64,000 nucleotides of DNA. Source: Alopecurus myosuroides. Lineage: Eukaryota; Streptophyta; Magnoliopsida; Poales; Poaceae. Numbering within the stretch: position 1 is the first letter of the stretch; every line of letters starts with the position of its first letter. The stretch lies in the NCBI GenBank assembly GCA_028641055.1, contig CM054058.1, positions 501,163,919 through 501,227,918 on the forward strand, given 5' to 3'. Positions 54,533-64,000 of the stretch are shown here, piece after piece. Both the position numbers and the translations under genes were made by a program. The notes beneath the pieces are model-generated. The model did no database searches. It saw nothing but the letters and a program-made list of their open reading frames with translations, and was not told the DNA's origin.

Positions 54533-56939
54533 GAGCATCTCCAGCCGTCCCCCCACGAGGCACCCAGGGCCGCTTTTTTAGCGTCGGTATGCCGATTTTC
54601 GCCCAGACGTCCCCCAGAACGTGCGATGGCGCCGGTTTGAGCCAAATTAGCGCCCGGCAAACCCAGACCGAACCCAGCGCGTTGGGATGCCCCCCTAGCT
54701 CCCGCCCTTTCTTCCCTTCATAGATCTCCAGCGCCCGTCATGCTGCCAAAAAATACAAGCAACCACGCGCCGCCGGAGAGGATGAGCAGCCGAAGGCGAG
54801 GAGGACGAGGAGGCCGTTGCCGAGGCCGCCCGGCATGACGAACGCCGAGTGGAAAGCCGACCTGGATCGCAGGACGACCGTCTCCGACGACAGGCGACGC
54901 AGGGCGTTGGTCAAGAAGATCAGAGACGCAGCGGCGGCGGAAGAGGAGGAGTCTCGCGCCGTCATGGTGAGGAACACGACAGCTCGCCAGCCTACGCCTC
55001 CACTCCCCTAGTAGCCCGCCCAGTCGGTGTCAAGCACATACCTGCATGGGGTGTGGGGAAGCCAGCTGAGCGTCGCATCGCCGGCGGCCGGCTTCTCGCA
55101 GCAGGTGTGGAGGTACTCCCCGTTGCCGGACTACGTCGACGGTGACCCTCTCGGCGGCTTCCACCCCAACGCCGCCTTCCAACACAACTGCCCCGCGCCA
55201 CGCGCCACTCCCTCCGCGCCCGTGTTCGCCGCCGACCTCAACGTCCCCTACGGCTACTCCCCGGCCTCGTACGCCCACTCCCCGTCCGTCCACGCTCAAG
55301 TTCTGCGCTGTGGTCCTCTCGCCTTCGGTGCCAGCTCAAGTTCGACGCCGCAGTTCAGCACCACGGGGGCCGAGATGGACGAGATCATCGCCTCCGGCTC
55401 AGCGGGGGGTGCCTCATCCCCCGGGTTTGTCACGCAGGTCGACTCGCACGAGATGGATCCGGCGGTCGGCCAACGGGACGGCGTCGACCTGGACGATGTC
55501 GAGGAGGTTGAAGAGCTGGAGCCAGTCGAGATGTCGCAGGTGGCCGCCAAGGGGAAACGCAAGCGCCGGGAGAACAGCAAGCCGCCGGGAGAACCGCGGA
55601 TCAAGTGGTCGACGAAGGAAGACGAGTGTCTTGCCGAAGCATGGAAGACCATCAGCAACGACCCGATCACCAGCGTGAACCAGAACGTCGACAACTACTG
55701 GCGAAGGGTGAAGACGGTGTTCGACGAGCGCAAGCTGGTCGACGTCCATTTCAAAGGCATACACATGGATCGCGACGAGAAGGTGATGGCCAACCATTGG
55801 GCGACGATCCAATAGGCGTGCAACAAATGGTATGGCATCTAGGAGGAGGTCCAGTCCCGGCCAGAGAGCGGCGCCAGCATCGACCGCCAGGTATACCCAA
55901 ACCTCTTTCGCCAATCAGCGCCGTCTTTCGTCATGTCTTTCGCCAATCGATGTCGGTGTTTGTACAGATGGTCCGGATGTTCGACCTGTACCGCCAGGAC
56001 AACAACGACGGCGACTTCAGGTTTCTGCATGTGTTCACCCGGATCGAGACGTGCCAGAAATGGAAGGAGGTCCAGCTGTCCCTCGTCAAGAACAACGGCG
56101 TCTACAACCCAGACGCGCTGCGAGACGCCGTCGAGGATCGTCCGATCAGCAACAAGAAGGCCAAGGCGGCGAGGGATTCAGTGTCCACAGAAGAGCGCAT
56201 GCAGGCGTCGATCGACCTGTGCATCTCCGATGCCAAAACCCATGCCGCCCTGAGAGAGCTCCGGGCGAAGTCTAGGTGGGATGAGCTCATGGAGAAGCAG
56301 AAGGCGAAGCTGGAGCTCCTCAACACGAACATCGCGACGAAGAAGTGGAACACGGACCTGGCCTTTCTGGTTGGCGCTGACCCGACGGCGATGGACCCGT
56401 AGGTGAAGGCATGGTACATGGCGGAGCGCTCGAACATCCTCAACCAGATGACAACAGCAATGGGCAACACCACCGTGCCGGAGGACACCACTCCGCCCGA
56501 GGACACCACTCCGCTCGATGACACCACTCCGCTCGATGACACCACTCCGCTCGATGACACCACCGCGCCGGAGGACACCACTCCGCCCAAGGACACCACC
56601 GCGCCTGACGACACCGCCGCGCCCGAGTCCGCTGCTTCGCCCGAGAAGCCACTCGTTTGATACTCGTCACCGGACCTTGTCGTCGTGCTATGACGTGCTT
56701 TTGTCGACATGTTGATCGCCGTACTGTGGCATGTAGACCACCGTACTCTACCTTGTTGATCGCCGAACCTGGCCTTTTTAAGCGGGAAGCAGATGTTTGA
56801 ATTCATTTCTTTTTTCGCTTGTTTGCCGAAACCTGGGGGTACGACTGGAAACGTTCGCCCCCAGGCCGAAAAATTCGTCGGCTGAACCTGCCAAGTGGTT
56901 TCGCCGGGTGCGCTGGGGGGCAAACAGTGGGAGATGCTC
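54533..56939 (+). mobile_element. PIF/Harbinger-type element with TSD TTA
   Basis: The left end GAGCATCTCCAGCCGTCCCCC and the right end GGGGGGCAAACAGTGGGAGATGCTC are inverted repeats of about 10 strong bases plus a G/C run. The TSD TTA is on both sides (54530-54532 and 56940-56942). The element encodes only the Myb-like accessory protein, with no DDE transposase, so it depends on another element. Confidence 0.85.
54730..56660 (+). pseudogene. Myb/SANT-like accessory protein of the Harbinger element
   Basis: Plus-strand frame in two exons (to 55890; intron 55891-55967; then 55968-56660). An N-terminal basic part (RRTRRPLPRPPGM) is followed by tandem TAG stops at 55009-55014, a low-complexity region, and the Myb/trihelix-like domain (RIKWSTKEDECLAEAWKTIS; NYWRRVKTVF, about 55598-55715). 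More TAGs are at 55813-55815, 55840-55842 and 56400-56402. Exon 2 encodes FLHVFTRIETCQKWKEVQLS and a helical region, ending in a Pro/Thr/Asp repeat (18-bp DDTTPL units, 56490-56590). Such proteins bind Harbinger ends together with the transposase. This copy is inactive. Confidence 0.65.
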
Positions 56940-57003
56940 TTATACACTTATACAGACGTGTAAGTAGAAAAAATAATTCTAACCGGATCAATTTTTCAGC
57001 TAA

Positions 57004-57218
57004 GAGCATCCACAACGGATTGACGCTAAAACTGGCGCTTACTTAGTTAGTTACTCCATGCAGTAAGAGCCCGTGGCTTGATAGAACTATTTTATACTGC
57101 TTTTTTAAGCGACAGACTTTTATTTATGCGTCGGACTCTTATTTTCCACCGGGATTTGGGCAAAACGGCTGGGATTTAATCCCTAGCGCATGTGTATAAG
57201 TGCCCACTGTGGATGCTC
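57004..57218. mobile_element. Tourist-type MITE (215 bp)
   Basis: The ends are GAGCATCCACA and TGTGGATGCTC, with TSD TAA (57001-57003 and 57219-57221). It lies just downstream of the Harbinger element and has similar GAGCATC ends, so it may be mobilised by the same family. Confidence 0.85.
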
Positions 57219-57221
57219 TAA

Positions 57222-57692
57222 GTGTATTCAAGTGCAACACCCGGCGCGTCTTTCGGTCTCTAACTGAAGTGGTTTAACGAGCCAAACAGCAGATAGCGGC
57301 GCAAAATATGGCATCAGGCGTCCAGGATGACAGAGCACAATCGCTAATCTAAAAGGATTTTAATCCTACCACTGGCCCACGAGAGCTATGTAACTGTGTT
57401 ATGGATGCACTTGAGAAAATGACAGAAAACTACGACATTCGGGCCGAGGTGCCCGGGAACTACCATTTTTGCGCGAGTTGACACATGACTACCATCATTG
57501 GGGCTTGGTCGCGATAGGGAGCAGTGATTTTGTCTGATTGCTCGTTTCGCTTGTCTTAACTCGTTTTCTGGCAGGTGGCACCCTTGTTAGGTGTCCACGT
57601 GGCAAGGCAGTGACAGACGGAGACAACAGCCGTTAGATCTCTCTCTATTGGCCACGGATCTGGTCAAAAGACCCGTTTGAGACAGCACATCT
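57222..57692. other. upstream region of the GRF zinc-finger gene
   Basis: No coding sequence. It contains GGCAGGTGGCACCC...GGTGTCCACGTGGCAAGG (57573-57607), a pair of similar GTGGCA phrases, and CCACGTGG, a G-box core. Confidence 0.35.
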
Positions 57693-58693
57693 ATGCCCGT
57701 CTTCTATTCCGCTCCCTCCCCATCTGTGCTCGTCTTCTCCTTGTCGCCGCAGACCTCCGCTGGTTCTCCCGGTGGGCGCCGAACGACACGATGGTGTCGT
57801 GGGGGAGACGGAGAGGAATTCTCCACCGACATCAGCTCGGCGGGAACCAAAGTAAGTTTTCCAATCACTTGGGCTAGGGTTCATATCGCGGGTAGGGTAC
57901 ATTAAGAATTGGGAAACGGGATTTGAGCGATAATTTTCGTTTATTTACATAGAAATTTGCTTTCGTAGGGTCCCAATATGACATGTTACTCGGATTACAG
58001 TGGATTAGCCGATGATGGCGGTATAACCATCCTTTGCAAATGCAATGACATGGCCGTGAAATGTGTTGCATTTGAGGGTTCCTGGATTTGCAGAAGGTTT
58101 CTAGCATGTGCAGGGCAGGTGTGTGAATCTAATGAACATATTTATAGTCATTCATATTAGCACATTGTTGTAGATTTTTTTCTAATAGATTGTGCATTTT
58201 CATATGTAAGGTAAATGGATAAACTTGTGACTTTGTGTACTGGGTGGATGGTGTGTGGCCTACTAAACTTGCTAGATCTCTGTCTAAGCCGTGGAAAATG
58301 TACGGTGATGTTAGAGATGGTAGAATGTGTGATGCTATAGACAATGTTGAAAAACGGTTTAAGGACAAAGATGAGATTTCTAAGCTCAACTGTGACCTGA
58401 AGAATGCACAAGATGAACTGAAGCTAGAGGTTCAACACAAGCAGGTGATACTATCTCTGAAGGCACGAGCTGAACAAGCTTTGATTGAGACAAGAGCGGA
58501 AATGGAGGAGAAGAAGAAGATTGAGGCATCAACTTCCATCATGCACAAGTTCATGAGGATGAAGGCAGAGAGGGACATGGCTGAGCTGAAGGAAGAGAAG
58601 ATGAAGTTAGAGTACATTATTGCAGATTTTCTTAAACAAAAGGAAGGGTTTAGGGGCAAGTTCAAGAAGATAAAAGAAATTTGTGATGCGTAG
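57693..58693 (+). pseudogene. GRF-type zinc-finger protein with one in-frame stop
   Basis: Proposed exons are 57693-57851, 57969-58118 and 58211-58693; both introns are GT-AG and all phases are 0. Exon 1 is a Ser/Gly/Arg-rich leader (MPVFYSAPSPS). Exon 2 carries the zf-GRF half CKCNDMAVKC...CRRFLACAGQ. Exon 3 supplies CDFVYWVDGVWP and then a coiled-coil tail (about 58370-58693, KLNCDLKNAQDELKLEVQHKQ). A TAA at 58220-58222 lies four codons into exon 3, inside the zinc-finger loop, and would remove the fourth ligand Cys and the coiled coil. GRF fingers bind nucleic acid. Such genes are common in Triticeae and often lie next to transposons. Confidence 0.6.
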
Positions 58694-58948
58694 ATTATTT
58701 GTAATATTTGCTTCATTACTTGAACTATGATTGTCTTTATTAGTCATTTGTAATGAACCTTTAGTCATTTTTGTTGAACTATTAATGTCCTTATTTCTAA
58801 GATGTAATGGCTGGATTATGTAATGGATGACTATTAATTTGTTGTAATGGATTCTTTGCTAGAATGAATTGGGAGTTGCTTTTGATATATGGATCTTGAT
58901 TTGATTAAAGGCTAGTAAGAATTTTGATATAATTATTGTGAAGTCTTT
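58694..58948. other. 3' flank of the GRF gene
   Basis: AT-rich sequence with several TTTGTAATGAA-type signals that may serve polyadenylation. No gene. Confidence 0.4.
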
Positions 58949-60493
58949 TGTAACATCCCAAGTATGAAAAATAGCCATTAGAATGTTTTGCTCTCTGTTA
59001 TTTTATGTTTTGCATCATGACATCATGTTCATTGCATTTGTTTTGCTTGTTTTCCATTTGTTTTCCTCTGTTTTGCTTTGTTTTCCAACTGTTTTCCTTT
59101 GTTTTCTATTTGAATTTCAAATCAAATTTCAAACCTTTTGTTTCATACTTGTGATGTTACAATTTCCAAAATGATGTTTCAAATCAAAACAATCAATTGT
59201 TTCCATTAAAGTGTGATTTCAAAACTGTTGTTTTGTTTCTATCAAAATTCATTTAATATCAAACCCTTTCCAAATTCATTTGCATTTCCAAAACAGCAAC
59301 CCCTTTGAAAATTATGAAAATGACAAAACAATTCCATCATTTGTTTCCTTAAACCATAAGGTTCAAACTATTTAAAATTGGCTTTTAATAGTTCAATTAA
59401 TTCAAATTGCTTTCAAATTCAAATAAGTTCACAAACAACCACCATGTTAAACTTATGAAAATTACACAACAATTATAATCTTTTGCTTCCAATTAAAATT
59501 ATATGTTCACCCTATTTAAATTCTTGTTTCAATAATGTCACTTAATCCAAAAATCATTCAAATTAGAACCCATTTACAAACAGCACTTATATTTTGAATT
59601 TTTGGAAAAACCAAAACTTGGCAAGTGTTGCTATTACAATAAAGAGATTTTACAAATTTTCCCTAAAATATTCTACCCCAAAACTATCTCCTTTTTCTTC
59701 CTTTTCCAATCAGCAAAAAAAAATAATAGAGCAAAAAAAAAAGCAGAGCACAGGGAGAGAGAGAGGCCCAGCCCAACTCCTTTTCCCTTGGCCCATACCC
59801 TTTCCCTCTGTCTTCCTCCTCTGTACGGCGCACCATCCAGGGTGCACACGTAGCAGAGGAGGTGCAGCAACGGCTGTGAGCTTCCCCCTCGCCCCTATAA
59901 GCTAGCCCGAGTCCCCCTGCCCTAACCCTAGTGCCTTCTTCCTCCTTCTTCCTCTCTCCCCGCCTCCCTTTTCTTCTCCTCCCCTCTGCTCCCTTCTCCC
60001 TGAAACTCTGAACCTGAACCTCACCCCCACCGAAATACCTCCCCTTCCCTCCGGCGATCACCGGCGTTGAGCCCTCCTCCGGCCACCCTAACGCCGGGAA
60101 TGGAACCTCCCCGGTGCCCTCTCCCTCCTCCACCACTCGGTGGGCACCGGGAGGCTCCACAGCGCCGCCACCATCGAGGTCCTCGCCGCCGACCGCTGCA
60201 GCTGCTCCCTGCCCCGACCGCCTCCTCCTGCCGCTCGAGGTGAGCCATCTCGCCTCCCCTCGATCCCCTTCTCCCCTCTCCCCTCCGCCACGAGCACACG
60301 GCCACAGCAGCCCCCAGCACCCGCACGCGCGGACGGCGCCCCTCCGGCGAACAGCAGCCAGCCGGCGGTTGCCCCTTTTTCCATGTCGAGGTACAAACGA
60401 TCGGTTTCAGAGAAAGTTCAGTTAAAATTCTCGCGACAGTCTGCACCTTAACCTTCCCCACGCCCCCTACTGTCACCAAACAGTTCGACCACC

Positions 60494-60553
60494 GCAGTGG
60501 TTATGCTCCTTCCGCTCACAGCAGGAGGTGGGGGGATCGAATCCCACCCCCCA
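60494..60553 (+). repeat. tRNA-like module in the second Tekay LTR
   Basis: GTGGTTATGCTCC...GGGGGGATCGAATCCC, with a possible A-box-like and a B-box-like (GGATCGAATCC) element. It differs from the module in the first element's LTRs but occupies a comparable place beside the GC-rich island. Confidence 0.45.
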
Positions 60554-61846
60554 CGGGATTAATCCCACTTTTTATTTTTCTATTTTTCCAATCCAGCACA
60601 ATCCTCATATCACACACAGGTCCTTGTAAATTATTTTCTAGATCCCTGCTATTAATTCTAAGTCCCTAGATGTAATAAAAAATGGCAGATTACACCTTAA
60701 TATTGTAAATTGCCTAAATAATTCATCTTAACTCCAAATTCAACTTTTCAAACATGTTTTCTGTACCAAATTGAATGCTCTATCCAAATATAAAATTTGT
60801 TTACTGTTTTGAATATTTTAAATTGGTGCAATATTTGAAAACTTGTTTAATTCATTTAATTTTGCAAAAATCATAACTTGGGCATAAAAATTCCAAATTC
60901 AACAAACTAAATATGTTTTCCAATCAACTTTTCATGTACTTTCCAAATATCAACTTTGTTTGCTGTTTTGAATAATTTAAATTGCTGAAAACAACTGTTT
61001 CTTAATTGTTGCAATTAAAATTGCCAAAATAATAACTTGCTCATTTTAAATCCAATTTCAACAAATGAAATATGTTTTCCATGCAAAATTAAACCACCTT
61101 TCCAAATATAAAATTTGTTTCATGTTTTGAATAATTAAAATTGGTTGAATAATTTAAACCTTGTTTAAATCATTTAATATTGCTAAATTCATAACTTGGT
61201 CAAATTAAATTCTTTTTGAACATATAAAATATGTTTTCAAACCATCAAAGTATAAACTTTTCAAATATGAATTTGGTTTAATGTTTTGAACAAATAAAAC
61301 TTCAAATAATTTCATACTTGAATTAATTCATTTAAATCTTGTTTAAACTTGTTTAATTCCCAAGTAATTTATCCTAAATCCTTTTTCAACAAGTGAAACA
61401 TGTATTCCACCTAAAATGGTGTGTTCTTATCAAATATGAATTTTGTTATTTGTTTTGAACAATTAAAAATGGTGAAAACAACAAATGCTTGTGTAACACC
61501 TTTAAGTAACCAAAATTCCCTAACTTAATAAACAAATTTCAAACCTGGTAGACCTTATTTCCAATTGATTGTATTGTTGTTATTTTGCTGTTTTCCTCAT
61601 CCATGCATCATGCTAATCCACTTTCACCTATTGATTAGTTGTAAAACAATTATTTCAACCATAATTCATGGGCTTTCCATATGCAATCCAAATTGCATGT
61701 GGGTCCATTTAATCATGTTGTTATCTTGTCAACTAGTTTATTTTGATGCATCACTTAAATTGCCATGCATCATCCCATGTTTGTGCATTATGCCATGTTA
61801 CTGATTGTTTGTCTCTCTGTGTTGTTTGTTTGCTTCTTCTCGGATA

Positions 61847-63213
61847 TACGACGACGTTGAGACAGACGATACTTGCGACACCCCGTCTAAGGATCTAGCT
61901 CAGTACCAGGCTGCCGAGTTTGCAGGCAAGTATTCACTCACATGAACCATTGTGTTCCTTTCAACATTGAATACCGATACTTTCCGTTGTCTATTCTGCT
62001 AGCCCTATGAATCGTTGCTTCTGTTACGAACCTATCACATGTATCCTTTAAACCTGATATTGCCTCATCTCCACTCCTATAACCCCTTTGCTTGTGCCCG
62101 TGTCTTACTAGCATGCTTAGGGCTGTTTTGCTCGAGTCTGTTACCCGTTACTTTCTGTTACCATATCTCTATTATTGTTCTGGGGCTCGATATTAAACAA
62201 CAACCTGTTAATTTTGAGGTAATAATAATTTGATGATAAGGCACCGGCAGGAGGCCCGGCGTGGTTTTGAAGCCTGCTAGTGTCGACCCTAATTAGGAAA
62301 AGGGTCTTGTCTACTGATCCATGATGAGCGCACTAACCGCATGTGGGAAGAGAGTATGGGCGCCCCCCTCAATTTGATTCGGTTCACATCTCGTCCAAAT
62401 CGCCTCATTTAGTTCGGGTTTTCCATTTGCCGCATGCATATTGCAGGTGCGAACCCTTGGCGCCAGGGTGGAACTTTTGTAGTCGGCATTTAGGGAGACA
62501 CGTTCTTAGAGTGCTATGAGGGTCCCCTTTTCTTCGTGGGGCTTGATTAGCCGTGCGCTCACTGCACGGGGTTCTTTGGGCTTGATGCGAAGAAGAGTTG
62601 AGTTGTGTTGAGTGCCTCGCTTGGTGGGTTAGCTCCCCGCCTGGCGGGTCATTCTTACGTGTACGGCCAAATTGGTGCATCCCTGCAGGGTTAAATCTTC
62701 TCGAGAAGCCGTGTTTTCCGCGGTTATGGATTACTTGGTGAAAGTACTGGCTAACAAGTACTCAGAACAACTTACACCTAACTAATGATAACTTGACTAG
62801 TAATAGTCTTATTGACACAATAACTTGATCCATCATTAATCCAACTGGGTGAGTTTATCCTCGGATTGCTTCTTTGGATAAGGGGCGAGGTCCAGGATGG
62901 GTTTGTTTGGTGGTTAGTTGTTAGTTGGTTCCGATACGCTATCTTATCTCCTTTCTGTTAGCCGGAAGTTGTAGTATGTTTCTGTATTTGGTTAGAGCAG
63001 CCAGCTGTCGCATCTTTTGTATCACCCTTTCTTCCATTGAACCCAAAGCATCTGTGCTTGGTGTTGACTGGTTACACTTTGGTGAATTGTGAGTCTTGCT
63101 TGCCAGTACGTTTATGTACTGACCCCTTTGGGGTTGTGGTTTCCGCAGACTACGTTTCCGAGGATCTACATGGTGGCTACTACGTGGAGTTTGACGAGGC
63201 TGCTGACGAGTAG
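61847..63213 (+). other. spliced acidic coding segments in the second Tekay LTR
   Basis: Exon A (about 61847-61925) encodes YDDVETDD...EFA and ends CAG|GCAAGT. Exon B (63149-63213) follows TTCCGCAG and encodes DYVSEDLHGG...DEAADE then TAG. Phases agree. Amino-acid similarity to the pair at 5760-7114 is retained despite clear DNA divergence. Confidence 0.4.
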
Positions 63214-63683
63214 ATAGCGGACCCGGGCAGGATCCGAGACTTCGTGGATGGGCTCCGTCTTTTCGTTTCCGGCCTCTTAGGCCTATTTGGATCTTGTCTG
63301 TACTCAGACATGTTGAATGCTTCCGCTGTGATGTAATGATGATATGTTGGGACATGTGTCCTCTGGATGATTGTATTTGCTATCTCTGCTCTAGTGAGAG
63401 CGATTTGCAACTTATTTCCATCTTTTGTGTCGTAGAGATCTGTTGTGATATCACTTGTTCCAATGCCGTTGACGTACCATGTGTGTATGTTTTGAAGTAC
63501 GTCAATGGAAGTATCTGGATTTCTATGGGATGGTTTGCGCAGACGATGAATAGTAAGAGAATGGTTGTCACACGTTTACGTGTTGGCCTGCTCATATTGA
63601 GATGCGGATGCCGGTATGCCCCGTAAGCTATTTATCTACTGTTTAACGGACTGTGAGTATCCCCTAGAAGTCCGGGTGCGACA

Positions 63684-64000
63684 AATGGTATCAGAGCCTG
63701 TCTGCCTGTAGGATCCCTTTTTACTGGTCGCAGTTGAGTCTAGAAACTATTTTGTAGCTATATAGGAAAAATGAAACGTGAGAGTAGGAATTCTGTCATT
63801 TTTCTTCTTTCCCCACCCACCCACCCCTTTTCTGGTAAGGAAGTGCAACGTTGTTTTCCCTTCTCATCTAAACTTTCAAGTTAGGTTTTCACGTATCCTG
63901 GTTTCTCAAGGATAGTTATATCTACTAGACCATAGGAATGGAGGTGGTTGTGACATGATTTATCATGTTGCCTACTCACGATTGAGAACGGAGGCGTGTA
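63684..64000 (+). mobile_element. start of internal region of the second Tekay-type element
   Basis: The perfect primer-binding site TGGTATCAGAGCC (63686-63698) follows the LTR by two bases. The sequence then matches, in reverse complement, the leader at about 26920-27216 (e.g. CTCACGATTGAGAACGGAGG). The element continues beyond the window. Confidence 0.85.

Larger units (their letters stand above)
58949..63683 (+). repeat. 5' LTR of a second Tekay-type element (4.7 kb)
   Basis: It begins TGTAACATCCCAAG and ends GTGCGACA, the reverse complement of the termini at 5292-9383. It is 4735 bp, about 0.6 kb longer, with a rather different GC-rich island (59750-60480) and a different AT-rich arm. 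Because only one LTR is visible, no TSD can be given. Confidence 0.88.

Noticed and set aside
60494..60553. Functional tRNA gene
   Set aside because: T-arm-like bases are present, but acceptor and anticodon stems do not form a full cloverleaf.

Overview
This window looks like a gene-poor, repeat-dense chromosome segment from a Triticeae grass (wheat, Aegilops, rye or barley type). The basis is nested LTR retrotransposons of grass families, many small DNA transposons (Tourist/Harbinger, hAT, CACTA), and a few small intron-containing plant genes. All family names are from memory; no database was searched.

Layout, left half (1-32,365). This is a three-deep nest with readable target-site duplications (TSDs). 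The outermost and oldest layer is an Athila-type, Sabrina/WHAM-like element (gag-protease 698-2015, long non-coding 3' part, 3' LTR from 4742). A chromodomain-bearing Tekay-type Gypsy element (5292-31342, minus strand, 4.1-kb LTRs, TSD TGCGT) sits in that LTR. A Tat-type Gypsy element (11165-23009, plus strand, 556-bp LTRs, TSD AGTAT) sits inside the Tekay RNase H region. Another Tat-type copy ends at 694 inside the Athila gag. The young Tat element carries a five-exon antisense gene (19222-21912, minus) with a TATA box and an uninterrupted 777-aa frame, while its sense gag-pol is broken by four stops and a frameshift. That antisense gene is my best candidate for an under-described system.

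Middle (32,366-44,000). This part holds a broken two-domain B3 (REM-like) gene, the 3' part of a PIF/Harbinger-type element with a Myb/SANT-like protein, a CACTA element (TSD CCC), two hAT-type elements with perfect 8-bp TSDs, a 22-bp minisatellite with an 88-bp higher-order period, and a pair of diverged AT-rich repeats.

Right (44,000-58,900). Two small secreted cysteine-rich peptide genes appear intact: an ESF1/MEG-like gene (44084-44688, minus) and a GASA/snakin gene (52660-53038, plus). Between and around them lie nested Tourist MITEs, LINE-like remnants, a Copia remnant with an internal inversion, an alpha/beta-hydrolase pseudogene, a second Harbinger element (TSD TTA), and a GRF-zinc-finger gene with one in-frame stop.

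Right edge (58,949-64,000). A 4.7-kb LTR plus primer-binding site of a second Tekay-type element runs out of the window in the opposite orientation to the first.
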